Below, piece by piece: positions 20,850-32,290 of a DNA stretch of 64,000 nucleotides (position 1 is the first letter of the stretch; each line of letters starts with the position of its first letter). This DNA comes from Chalara sp. BL73 (taxonomy: Eukaryota > Ascomycota > Leotiomycetes > Helotiales), in the NCBI GenBank assembly GCA_918026815.1, contig CAKJVC010000038.1, positions 62,001-126,000 on the forward strand, given 5' to 3'. The notes beneath the pieces were generated by a model. The model was not told the origin of the DNA and did not search any database. It worked only from the letters and a program-made list of their open reading frames with translations. The position numbers and the translations under genes were made by a program.

Positions 20850-21952
20850 TTAGCTCTCATCGGTCTCACGAGCAAGAGCCAAGAGTTCTTCAAGGGTAAG
20901 ATCTCTCTTCAAGGTGCGAGAGATTGCTCGCTTGCGGATGTTGTAGCGGATAGCGCGCTTCTTGGCTGCGGCTGATTGGGTGAAAGCAATTGCGCCACCG
21001 AAAGGTCCTGCTCAAAGTTAGTTTTCTGCGCATTGCTTTACAAGGTTAGGTAGAGACTTACCAGCGGGGGTAGCATTCTGCAACTTGGCGACGCAGACGT
21101 TGCTTACATCACCGACTTGGCCCTCGCAGACTGTACCAGCAGGGAGTTGCATCTTGACGGGGAAATCCATGTTCTGCATCTTCTGTCAATAAGTGTTCCT
21201 CTAGTTTACAAGTTGAATACTTACAGTTGCAGTTGACAAGCCAGCCACAAGGCCTGGGACGTTCTGGGTAACCTCAGCTGACTTGAAAGCAGCAACATCT
21301 TGTCCTCCAGAAGTTGCGTCAACCATAGCGGTGAATGGACCAGCACCGTCCTGGTTGATCTGGTGAAGAGTCATGTCAATTGCTCCAGAATCATCGGTAG
21401 TTGGAAGTCCATCCGAAGCGCCGACTCCAGTGGCAGCGAGAACACCTGTCTCTTTGGTACCGGCGGGAGTTTTTGTGCCAGCAGCATCTGCTCCGCCTGC
21501 TCCGCCTGCGCCACCGGCAGCACCGGCAAGACCTCCCAGGAGACCCTTCAATAATTGACGTTTGGCGAAGTGTAGCTCACGAGCCTTCTTAGCCGCAGTT
21601 GTGTTACCACCCGCACCGTCCATGAAGACAGCCATAATTCTTGCAGGGTCGACTGGTCCGTCAGCCTTTGTTCGGCCAAGTGCCGATGCCTTGGCGGTAC
21701 CAAGCTCTCTGTCCCGAATGACAGCAGTATCATCTTGGGAACCACAGCTGGCTTGAGCGCAATCTCTGGGTGTACCATCCACTACCGTTAGTCCAGGCAT
21801 GGTAACGCCTTTTGAGTTATGTTAGTAAGTCGCGGTCCCATTGGAGAAGGAAGCTGGTTACCATTTGCTCCTCTGACCTCAGTGATGACTCCATGAGCAG
21901 CAACGCTTGCCACTCCCAATAGTGCAACAATGACCGATGATGAGTAATGCAT
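20850..21952 (-). CDS. Egh16/Gas-type secreted protein (appressorium/infection-associated family)
   Basis: Four exons: 21952-21862, 21808-21225, 21182-21062 and 21007-20850, giving 317 residues with consistent phases. The signal peptide MHYSSSVIVALLGVASVAA ends just before HGVITEVRGANG, so the mature protein would begin with His-Gly, as in Egh16H/Gas1/Gas2 (MAS) relatives. Conserved elements: GTPRDCAQASCGSQDDT, DPARIMAVFMDGAGGNTT, a Gly/Ala linker (GGAGGAGGADAAG), HQINQDGAGPFTAMVDATS, NMDFPVKMQLPAGTVCEGQV and VSNVCVAKLQNATPAGPFGG. The last 40 residues are basic, with several KR/RKR sites. Family knowledge: secreted, expressed in appressoria, virulence roles in Magnaporthe and Blumeria. A TATAAATA element lies upstream on the minus strand (22005-22012). 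Confidence 0.85.
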
Positions 21953-22004
21953 TTTTGTGATTGTAATAGTAATGAGATCGTACTTGGAAAAAGGAATATA
22001 TTAT

Positions 22005-22012
22005 TATTTATA
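22005..22012 (-). promoter_or_regulatory. TATA-like box of the Egh16-like gene
   Basis: On the minus strand the sequence reads TATAAATA about 53 bp upstream of the Egh16-like ATG. This is a plausible core promoter with a short leader. A GT dinucleotide run lies further upstream at about 22088-22101. Confidence 0.4.
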
Positions 22013-25000
22013 CAGAATAAAAAACGACCAGCGTCAAGCTTGGAAGAATTGAAAGGTAGAGAAGAAGGCTGAGAGCTCTGAAGATTGTGTGTGTGTGTGA
22101 TGCTGGAACTTGGTAGGAGATGACCTGACATTTATATCTGTGCTCGAAGGAGTAGAAAACATTGTTCCGACCCTTTGAGAGGAACGAGACCCATGATCGA
22201 TGTTGCGATTGGCAGAAAAGTTTAGAGGAGAAACATGACATAGCGCCCGGCATCCGGATCCATAATTTCTCGACGAGCTGGTGACCTGACTGCGATCCCA
22301 GAAATGCCGTGATAATGCCAGCCTGAGACTTTGGTCGCATGAAATACCATGTGTTCTAGGTTCTCTCCCGAAGCAAGCCCCCGAGCCTCCCAGTCAAGTT
22401 TCGGAGAGCTTTGACCACTTGGGGCTCTCCTAGCGGATCTTCTCGCTGCATGGAAGATCATCTATGCGTTTCTGGCATGGAAACACGCAGTGATCGCGAA
22501 AATCTTCCGTACGATCATGTTCAGTATTGAATTTACCCGCAAGCATCCTCACTGTCCTTCCAGTATTCTTGATTCAAATCCGTCAAAAGATAACCATCTC
22601 CCCTCTGTTGAGGTGCGCGGAGAGCAGGCGAAGGGGAGCCCCTCCCAAAAGCAAAAACTTTCAACTACGACTTTCGAGGAACCGGTGAACAGAAACACGC
22701 TAGTGCAACCTTGGAGCAATCTGAAGATCTCTGCCAGTCAATCCTCTCCGAGCGTAGATCTGAAAACAGGAGAAGCTGGTGCTCGAAACACCGGTAACTG
22801 GCCCTCTCAGACTTGATGGCAGTGCTGTGAATACGAAAAGTCGTCGGCTCCAGTGATATGTGACAATTTTCAAACTTTTGATGTCTCCTCGTCACTAGCG
22901 CGAAGCCAATGCAGGCAGTTTCACTCCCGAAACCTTGTTTCGAAAAAGCTTGTTTATGCGAATCGCACCTTCTCCACGTCTTGGCGATTGCAACTCAGCC
23001 ACGGCCAAGATATCTTTTTCGTCGGTGGCTTCAATGCCGCGACGGAAACGCTCAGACTTCTGCCAGCTTCCAAAATGTCTGATGGTGCTGGCGAGACTTT
23101 GAGGATATATGAAATTGTTTTTTTCCTTCAAATCTGTTGTGCGACCCGTGCCTGACTGATACATTTGGGACACTCCGCAGTGCCGAAGTGGGACCCTATT
23201 TCAAATAGCCATAATAGTATTGAGGTTTAACTCCCGCTCTTGATCCGAAGTAAACACTACGAAATCCCATCCTGAACATATGTTCGAATCTTATTGAACT
23301 GAGCTTCGGCTCGAATCCCAAGCACCAACATTCTCGGAATTTACCCCAATACACTTTATTTGTTATTGCTTGCTACCTATTCCTTTTCTAAAAAGTACTC
23401 GCCATATGATTTCCATAGATTGGTTGTTTCCTTTGCCCTCTTTCGCCACTTTTGCTTTTGATAAATTCGAGATACGCTATTGAAGCCATTATGCATTTTT
23501 ACGGCTGACTGTGATATTAGATAAACTGAATTTGTATCTAGACCTCAGGGTGCTGAATCCTTAATAGCATGCCATTTGAGACCACAGGCTGTCTCGTCCA
23601 GTACAAGTCATACATATCCAGAGTGTACAACATTGACTTGCGTCAGGATGATATCTGCGTAATGCCTCAATACTTACAATTTATCGTCAAGGTGGTCAAA
23701 AGCAACTGATTTGGGGAGGAATGAAGATATTAAGGCGAGAGTAGGTATGTTGTCCATGCGACACTTGGCAGTAGATGCCGAGCATCCAAGGTCCCCCATC
23801 AGCTTGGCAGGCTTTGGGCTCAACAACCGCCACATACTTGAAATGTGATTTGACCTTGTAGTGGCGCTTTCCTTGGTCTGCAGTCGGCCCCTCACAGTCT
23901 GTCAGTACTTTATCGAGTTATTCAGAAAGGAACATATCTTAAGCTACTGGTCAGCAAAAAAGCATGCAATACGCTGGCGAAGGCGAGAATTACTGGTGTA
24001 TCCTTGATACCTAGATGATATAATCTTGCTAGCCAGACCACCTATACTCTCTTAACATATCTAGTGGTAGGCATTTCACATTCATTGTTTTGGATGAGTG
24101 TCCTCCCCTGCTAGCCCTTTCCCCCCAAGTTCATAGACGGGAACCGGAGGCCTGGTCGATGCTAGGATTCCAAATTATGATAATCTGCAATAACTTTCCA
24201 TGGTGCGAACGGTAAGTCAGGAGATGTTTGATCTGTATAAATTAGCCGATCTTTTTGTCTTGAAGTAGCGCAGCATGTGTATCAGGAAGGTTGCCCACTT
24301 TCACAATCCTGAATCTGGTTTAAAACCATAAACAAAAGCTCCGATATTTGGACACTAAGCCTCAAAGGGAACCTTGCTAAAAGATCATAAAACCGTCACA
24401 TTGCCAAACTCCCAAAAAATTCTAGATGTTTGAGACACAATGCGGATGGCCTCAATGAACTAGCATGAAAGTAAGTTAGTAAGTACGATAACCAAGGTCT
24501 ATTTAGTTCCTATCGATCCTAGACAACAATATTAGATAGCTAGTTCTAAACGGGAACCTTGAAATGTTAATTTCATTGCTGCCATGTTGGCGTTAGGCCC
24601 ATAATAAACTCGCGTGCTCTCTCTACTGGGCAACATCCCGAAATTTTTGTTGTCTTTCATCCATCAACGCACTCTTTGATAAATTTTAGACAGCTCAAGT
24701 AGCTTGCGATGTATAGAAATACTGATTTTAATTGGCTGCATCGAAGTATCTGAGTTTGTATTGAATTACTCGACTAACATTTAATTCACACAGAATTCTG
24801 GAAGCTTTTTGAATACCTAAATTTTGAAGATGGAATCTTTACCCATCATTTAATAATTATCTCACCGAAGAGCTTTGGGAATTTAAGAGATAAGGGGTTC
24901 ATTGGCATTTGCCCTTGGTGAAGCAATGTAGGTTACTGCTAATCATGACATATTGTAATACACAAAGAACAACAACCATCGATCTTAAGTCTCGAATGTT

Positions 25001-25540
25001 GGAAAGTTATAGAGCATCTTTTAATACCACGTATAATAGGCCAATACGGAATCAACTGTATTATATTGCTCTTATATAGTGTTAGTTAACCGCTAACAAA
25101 AATGTATTTAATGTTAATGTACGTTCCTTCTGTAATGAAACCTTTACTTTATAATTGGGCTCGAAAGCCGACCTTCTGGCCAATCAGGAGCTCCCATTCC
25201 CTTACGCTCTTTCCAGTGGGTCATCCTCCTCAAATGTTCTAGATAACAACAGTATCATATATAAATTATGATTGATCAAGAAGATCACTATGTCTGTCTT
25301 CTAAGATATAACTCAGGAGACGCAACATATGTAGTCACATATATCTGGTTCAGTAAACTTATTTTACCACGAGTAATCTATAGCTCGCAGATTAAATTCG
25401 CAAATCCAATCTAGATCATAAATCAACCTAAGAACATTTAGATCCTTGGCAAAAAGCCGCAAATCTATATACCAAGGCATCACAGTCTCGAACCACCATC
25501 TGAAAATAGTCAGTATGCTTTTAATTCAGGTAAAGAAAAA
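22013..25540. other. Long gene-free stretch, AT-rich to the right
   Basis: About 3.5 kb. Open frames at 22008-22461 (-), 22490-22816 (+), 22853-23155 (+) and 22895-23173 (-) lack motifs. From about 23.2 kb onward the sequence is visibly AT-rich, and both strands are crowded with stops. No transposon protein, terminal repeat or RNA gene was recognised, though old RIP-mutated transposon DNA cannot be excluded by eye. Confidence 0.45.
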
Positions 25541-26348
25541 CTAATAGAAGAGCTCACCAATCTCAACACTCGTTCCCGTCGCATAATCTGCCTTTACAAG
25601 ATACAGATACGCCTCAGCAATATCGTCCGGCGTAGCCACAAATCCTACCGGAAGCACCGTTTTCTCAAATGTTTCCCTCTGCTGCTCCTTGCTCTGGCCC
25701 AACTTATCCCACAGCTCCGTCTTCACCAGTCCCGGTACCACAACATTGACCCTGATCCTCTTCTCGGCCAATTCACCAGCTAGCCCCTTCGTCAAGCTGA
25801 TCACCCCGCCATTTAACGCCCCACCAACGCTTGCACCTTTCCCAGGTTTAAGCGCAGCGGTTCCCGACGTGAGTGTTAAAGAGCCGCCGGGGGTGATGAT
25901 GTCGTACTTCTTAACTGCTTTACCTACGACTACCGAGCCCCAGAACTTGACGCCGAAGAGGTGCTTAGCATCATCAAGGGAGAGTTCGGCAAGGGAACCC
26001 CGGATGATTTTATCGACCCCAGAGAAGACGATATGGTCTACCGGCGCTAAAGATTTGAGGAGCTCGATGAAAGGCTCCTCGTCCCGGACGTTGCCGACAA
26101 GGCCTTTGACGGATGAAGAGTTGAGGCGAGAGACTGCGGAGTCGACATTAGCTTGCGAGGAAGAGATCACTGTCACGATGGCACCAGCATCGAGAAACGC
26201 TTGCGCTGCTCCGAAGCCGATTCTGTGATCTCCTGTTAGCTTATCGTGGAGAACTTATGGTGAAATTAGGGAGGCAGGTGACAAACCCTGATGTTCCTCC
26301 AACGACGATAATTTTCTTGCCGACGAGTTTCTCGTTTGACTTCACCAT
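25541..26348 (-). CDS. Short-chain dehydrogenase/reductase (divergent active site)
   Basis: Two exons, 26348-26287 and 26222-25541, joined across a 64-bp intron inside the cofactor motif (VVGGTSG|IGFGAAQAFL) to give 247 residues. The Rossmann GGTSGIGFG motif is intact. Residues LTLTSGTAALKPGKGASVGG carry the position of the catalytic Ser, but at the usual YxxxK position the sequence reads about ASVGGALNGG, so the canonical Tyr and Lys are absent. RIRVNVVVPGLVKTELW and the C-terminal TGTSVEIGELFY are typical of fungal SDRs in which the active-site tyrosine is often missing. Length is normal for a classical-type SDR (about 250). Substrate unknown; it could be a non-canonical oxidoreductase. Confidence 0.85.
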
Positions 26349-26963
26349 CTTGGAAACAGTCCTACTTGATGCTATATATGCCTGGAAATTTTTCAAGTGG
26401 AAGGATGGGTTTTGCGATGATGAGGGACATTGTTGAACTATATATCTTGCGGGGTTTGCTTGCTAATCGGGTGGCCGGAAGACGTGATATCAAATGGATC
26501 TCAGCACCTGTCCACAACCATTGCTTCAATTAGACCACAAGCGGATTGAAATACTAGTGGCTCTACCTCTATTTTAATAAAACCAGCATATTTCTTTCGA
26601 TGAAAGGACTCATAGATGGACAGTCAGACATGCCAGGAAACAACAAAGCCCCCACTTTCGGCCCCTGAGAGTGGATAGCAAACAAGCGAACGTTCGTCTA
26701 GCAGTGTTGCGACATCATAGCTGGTAAATGCAGATGCATTGGATCACTAGGAAGAATATTCCTAATTACATACGGTGCGTGAGGGGGATGTGACACACCT
26801 AGCCGGGGGCATACTCTAGTTAAGCCAAAGCCCATTCAGCAGCCCAGCACAAGATATACTTTCTAGCTAATGTCTACCGATATGGAAACCTCATCTGAAG
26901 CCCCTGGCGTAGGCAGCCTGTGGAATGCATTGGTCCTTTCTGGGGGGCATATATATCGATTTT
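26349..26963. other. Promoter region of the SDR and 3' region of PSF2
   Basis: About 615 bases between the SDR start and the PSF2 stop, both on the minus strand. AT-rich TATATA-like strings lie around 26377-26383 and 26439-26445, close to the SDR start. No gene was seen. Confidence 0.4.
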
Positions 26964-27742
26964 CTACCCTTGTTCAAACTCCATTTCTTCATCCTCGTCA
27001 CCCACACCTCCACCCTCATCTTCTTCCCTTTCTCGTCTCGCTGTCTCCCTACTACTGCCAATCTTCCTCAAGCCATCCATTACCCCTACAATGAATGCCC
27101 TCCCTTCACTAACCTCCATGGCGCCTACACCGAGAAAACTGTTGACTCCGCCACCTCCCAGTTCGCCAGAACTATGCCGCATTTTGGCCATACGCACTTC
27201 TCGCAGGTCTCTGAGCAGCGTCCGTATCCGTCCCGCATCAGGTAAATCGTCGGGACATGCTTCCAGCAGGATCTCGCCCAACTCGAGCCAATGGTAGGGA
27301 AGGTATCCGGCTGGCGCATCTGCTGTGGATGAGGGTAAGAACGGCGGTGAAATAGTGTCTGTTTTAGAAGGCTTGGTAGAGAGAAGATATGGGTGTGGTG
27401 GTGGAGGAGAGAAGGTATCCGGGGAGGTCTCGGTTTCGAACTTGAGGATTTTATCAAGGGAGGTGGGATGTAGCCACGGGGGAGGCAAAATGTTTGCTCT
27501 TCTTTGTCGCTTGAGAAGGAGTGCAAGCCAGAGAGGTAACGAGGAGCGATGAGGAGGCCGTAAAGCTGGAGTTGGGCCCTTTGATTTGGGTTAGCAAATG
27601 TCTGTGGAGGGGTTAGTGGGGTAGATACTGCTATAAGATTTAGAGATTCGAGACGTTGTCGTGGTATCACTGTCACGGTTTCCATTTCACATAAAAATGC
27701 TACCTCTGCTGGCGTCAAGCCAGGCTGGAGAGGTAAAGCCAT
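26964..27742 (-). CDS. PSF2: DNA replication complex GINS subunit PSF2
   Basis: Two exons, 27742-27629 and 27578-26964, joined across a 50-bp intron in phase 0 to give 242 residues. The protein starts [20 protein letters not shown], the hallmark PSF2 N-terminus, followed by [20 protein letters not shown]. Next come [20 protein letters not shown] and [16 protein letters not shown] fungal insertion rich in Ser/Pro precedes the conserved [20 protein letters not shown] and [18 protein letters not shown]. The tail is an acidic/Gly-rich extension ([20 protein letters not shown]). Role: one of four GINS subunits of the CMG replicative helicase (Cdc45-MCM-GINS) in the nucleus. Metazoan PSF2 is about 185 residues; the extra length here is the middle insertion and acidic tail, common in filamentous fungi. 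Confidence 0.93.
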
Positions 27743-28468
27743 TCCAGCTTTGATCTATCTTTGTTACTTCCATAGTCAGAAGCGCGACAGCAGGAGACGC
27801 GATTGTGAAACCCCAAATCTCAGGCACGAAAAAAGTGCACTTGCTTGGCGCCGTTACATGACTTTATCTTGTCTTGCAAGTTCTGAAGCATCCCAATACA
27901 TCATTAACTCTTGCATCTCATATATCGATAGCATAATCATATCATGAAATTGGAAATTGCACACGTTCTTTTAGGGATTCTAATCATACTAGTTCTTTAT
28001 GCGTATCGTTGGGCAGTCCTAACCCTAACCCTACGCAGTGGCGCCGGCAGTTGGTCTGACAGGCTCCAGCCTAAATTTATATTTGCGGCGTATCAGTTTA
28101 GATCATACCGTAATTGTATATTCGCTCTAGCAGCTGGAATTCTAACAAGTCGTGATCAGACACGGTTATGACCCCTGCACGAACAAAGTGAAGCCTCAGC
28201 CAGGATGAACACAGTAGCCAGATTTTTGAAGTCATGTATATGGTAAAGATGGGAGACAACCATTTAATTTCATTATAGAAATTGACTAGGGAAACATAAG
28301 CTGTAGCTTGATTCTACCAAGTTACATTAAGGCACTAACTCCGTTGTAGGATGTAGGATAAATGTTGGTATTTTTGTGGCTGGAACTAACCAGGTTCTGT
28401 AACAATGGCAAACTTTGATTGTAATAGCTCTGTTGGGTTTGATGAAGCCCGATATTTCTCGTCATGTT
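27743..28468. other. Intergenic with a short telomere-like tract
   Basis: About 725 bases upstream of PSF2. A 75-codon plus-strand frame at 27944-28171 begins with a possible membrane helix but has no support. The only notable element is the telomere-like tract listed separately. Confidence 0.35.
28018..28033. repeat. Interstitial telomere-like tract (CCCTAA type)
   Basis: CCTAACCCTAACCCTA, about 2.5 units of the canonical fungal telomere repeat, lies inside the intergenic region upstream of PSF2. Such short tracts can be binding sites for TTAGGG-binding factors in promoters or chance matches. It is not a chromosome end. Confidence 0.5.
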
Positions 28469-30214
28469 TCATTGCTCCCAAACACTCCTCCTTGCTACAT
28501 CGACATCCAAGTCTAGCAATTCACCAATTCTTGGATGGGGATTTGCCAAATTGGGATGCCAACGCCAATCTTCCTCATCAAATGCGTCAAGAATTTTTCT
28601 TCGTTTCTTATCGTCGCCGTCATTTCCTTTCCATAAATCTGAATAGTCTCGATGGTTATCCCTCTGAATTTCGAGCCACACTCGAGTTCTACGATCGCTT
28701 CTCCGGCGGTCATTGTGCATGATGAACTCCAAGCCAATCGCGTTCCGAAGACCTTGGGCATACCGATAAACTTCTTTATGGCTGCTGTGTTGCGAGAGAT
28801 GGATTCCGGAGTTGATCTTCAATGTGGCCAATTTCGCCCAATGAGATGACCAGTCTACTCCCATTTCACCATCACCTTTCCAACGGAGTGCAGGCGCCCA
28901 ATCTGTGCAGCCGGATAAATCGAGATATTCGAGACCATAAAGAAGACCCGCCAGTCTTCGCATGATCGAAGCTGCTTCCCGGAAATCGTGGTCCAGAGAG
29001 TGCGAATAAAGGTTTCTACCTCCGAGTTGAATGTTTTTGCCGATAGGCGAAGCCATGACAGCATTGACTGAGTTTGGGGTCATCGATGGAGCAGGCCAAT
29101 AAGCTAGAGAAAGATGAGTAATGGTTGGGACAAGTTTGGCAAATTGGAGAAGCTTTGGCCAGGAAATAGTACGTGGCGGATGGGAGAGAGAAAGGTGGGT
29201 GAGATGTGGTATAGGGGGACTCGGTGAGCGGGCGATTGTATCCTCCCAAGATTCTTCGGCGTCTCCATCTTCCACCTGTGTCGAGTTTTCCACGAGTTCT
29301 GCGAGCTGCTTGAAAGATATTGATCGTCCAATTGAACCGGAAATATCGAGACGATAGAAACTATCATTGTCTGGTAGCTCGCCTCTCCCACTAGTTTCAG
29401 GAGGCACGAGAAGCGCCTTCAAATTTTCGTAGCCGACACCTTCTAAAGGCCCATACACAGCGACGTTACTTAGAAGAAGCATCCTCAGCCTAGTAGGAAT
29501 ATCTGCCAGGTTGTTGTGTTCCCAATCTGCAATAAAGTCCCAGTCAAGTGCCATCCGCCTCAAGCACATATCTTGAAGACCCCTCCCATTGTGTCCCACA
29601 GGGGACAGTATTGTCCTTGGCGGAAAGTTTTCTAGCCCTGGCAGGTTATCAACGTTATCTGGATACAATCTCCCATCCTGCCTTTCTCTTGCAATTGCCC
29701 GTGCGTCCCGTGTCTTTTCTAGCCAGCTTTTTGGTGGGGGTGGGCCGGCACTATAAATGGATATTTAGTCACCATATCTAGCCAGCCATGCTTTGCAGAT
29801 TCATAACTCAACGGTCAAGGAGACTGCGGGTTTGTGCCGCAAATAGCACTTACGGGCTGCGCCGTCCTTCTTCATCATATAGCCTGCGGGTTTCTCGCCC
29901 ACGAGATCTCGGTGTTGGTGTCTGCGGCAAGGAGAGTATAGTCTGGATTTGTGGCGGCAAGCTACGTGTCATAGTCACGCTAGCTCTAGCACGCTGGTCA
30001 GGAGTGACTTGGGAGTTTCGAAGGGAGGATATAAGCTCGTTCACGGAGGGTGTAACATCGTCATCTAAGAGTCATATTTGGTTAGCGGGTAGGTGACAGA
30101 TGTGAGTCAGAACTTACTGCGGTTCGAGCTCAAGGCAGGAGCCCCAAAGCTGAGAGAGGGGTGAACTGTGCTTGCTGGCTTAGAGTACTGAGCTGTAAAT
30201 CGTTTCTTTGGCAT
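28469..30214 (-). CDS. Leucine-rich-repeat-like protein (type often annotated as tafazzin in fungi)
   Basis: Three exons, 30214-30118, 30064-29854 and 29750-28469, give 529 residues with phases 1 and 2 matching exactly. The N-terminus MPKKRFTAQYSKPAS is basic. The next part (NDDVTPSVNELISSLRNSQV, then PQIQTILSLPQTPTPRSRG) leads into AGPPPPKSWLEKT. The C-terminal 300 residues contain leucine-rich segments: LRMLLLSNVAVYGPL, LTHLSLSHPPRTISWPKLLQ, ITHLSLAYWP and LEYLDLSGCTDWAPALRW. I recall this architecture in filamentous-fungal proteins labelled tafazzin. The sequence shows no acyltransferase HX4D motif, so an LRR-type binding role is more likely. Function unknown. Confidence 0.75.
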
Positions 30215-32290
30215 GGAGATGTTGCAAAAATCACAGTATTCTGTGCTGGGTTGAAGAGAGGATTGGTGAGGGGATGAGGTTTGATGATAAATGTAGTGGG
30301 GCAAAACCTTATTAATAACCTTATTTCCACATCATGAGCAGAGCACAGCTTCAACCCAGATATCACCTCAATGCTTATTTCTGTAGGTTCGTTTTTCGAA
30401 ATCGTCTCTCATCAAAACTGTTGACGTGTACGGTGGATCGTTAGCAGTTGCCAGGATGCTACAATCGTTAAAATAATAATAAATAGCCAAGTTTGTTCTT
30501 GCTTGTGAAATCATATTTGCCTCTGAATATACGGCTTCGACGAGGATCGTTCAAAGTACCTGACTTCTATCTTGACGCTAATTTTAATGTTTCCTTAACC
30601 TATAAAAAGATTATGTCTTTTGGCATCGACATTGCTGTCTTGTGCAACAAAATATCTGGTGTAGGTATTATACGCTGATACCTGTAACACTTACTTGATT
30701 TCTATTTTAGTTTGCTGAGCCTGGCTCTGCAGATGATTCCAATTGTTGCGGGCATCGAAAGCAAGGAACAGAGAGCGATGCGGTCATATTCCACTATCAC
30801 ATCAGCCTTAAAGTAAATCTTGAGGCAGGCTTTCGCCAACTATCATTCATATGCAAACAGTGGATTTGGCTAAAAGGAGGCTAACACGGTTATAAGTCAT
30901 CAAATTCTGTATGATATTCGTCTTCAAGTCGCAGGACTATTGCTTCTTGATCTTTCCATATTAAAGAGACCTCTGTACGCTCTCTCCTGTCAAATGATGG
31001 GTAGTCAATTTCATTACACAAAGACAAGCAAACCAACTACATACCGTTTCTCCGAGTTATAATTTATCAATATCTTTTAGGTAGGTCATGTCAATGGGCA
31101 TTCCTTCATGGAAAGCCGCAAGCATAAATCATGGGATTATGGGTGACGGGATGGGTAGGACCGTGGCAGTTTCGGAAACTAGTCTTCGAACCATTACGGG
31201 AACTGAGGCACGTATAACAACCATTTGCAGCTTACCACTGTCCTAAGTCATCTCCGACCTTCGCCGGTATTTACCCTCTAAGCGAGATCAAATTTGCATC
31301 TACTGATGCCTCCAACGCCGTCATCGCTAAAGCACAACCAAAAATCTTACTCGGCCTATAGCGATTCATCAAGGAAAGGTACTCCAATCTGTCAGCCAAC
31401 ATGAGGACACCATATGAAAGGAAACGCCGCAAGTAGGGAACCCTCCCAATTATATTTTTATTTCAACTGCAGCTGACATCGGACAACGCGCACTGGTCTT
31501 CAGCAATGGGTAGATGGCCATGTTATCCTCATTCAGTGAGAACGAGTGTTGGGAGCAGACAGCCGACGGGAGAGGCTGGAGAAATCGAAAGGGTTTCGGT
31601 ACCTGGGCAATAGGATAGGAATTCTTGCTCGCGTAAGAAATTTGTCTGGTAGAGCTCGAAGATGGCTGGCTCTTTTTTTAACCTTTTTTGGGTCGATAAG
31701 TGGCCATTCTTGCGCCTCGAAATATAAGCTGAGCGATCCATTTATGGTGGAACGTTAGCTTTACACTGACGGATCCAATCAGCTTAGCAAGAGCCAAAAC
31801 TTGGGAGCATAGACTCTTGTTAAGATGATTGTAAAGCCACTTCAAACTTTAATACTAGTGTGCTTTGGAGCTCAGCTGATTGCGCATGTATTCACAAAAT
31901 TAACGCACCCAACACCTGGAAACGTCATTTATTTGGCTTGAAACCGCCCTTGTTCGCTTGTCACGTTCTAAGGTCATCAAATTTGATATCATTCAGTTAC
32001 CCTTGTCGGGTGGAACATGCGCAGCCTTCTTCATTCACGGCAAATATTTATCGAGAGCTGTGCAAGTTTCACGCCATTTTCACAAACGGCTTTCCTTGAA
32101 ATCACAAAGAAAGATCGGCTGATGAAATGGCAGGTTTCCAATTTGGACAGTAATCTACCTGGAGTAGTATAAATTAGATATCCTGTTCTGTCTTTCGTCA
32201 CTTCATATTATCAATCATCACATTTTCTGCATTTCGTTTGGTTACTGGCAATCTATGAAGCACTAATTCTTGTCACTGGCCAAGTTTCTC
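30215..32290. other. Intergenic, no gene seen
   Basis: About 2 kb. Open frames at 30493-30678, 31529-31758 and 31860-32099 are unsupported. A run of T (31673-31679) and scattered AT-rich sequence were the only local features seen. Confidence 0.4.

Noticed and set aside
21373..21756. Plus-strand open frames rich in Ala/Pro over the Egh16-like gene
   Set aside because: They are antisense shadows of the Gly/Ala-rich linker of the real minus-strand exon.
30115..30130. GGTTCGAGC as a tRNA B-box
   Set aside because: No A-box or acceptor stem pairing could be found at the right distance, and it lies at an exon end of the LRR-like gene.
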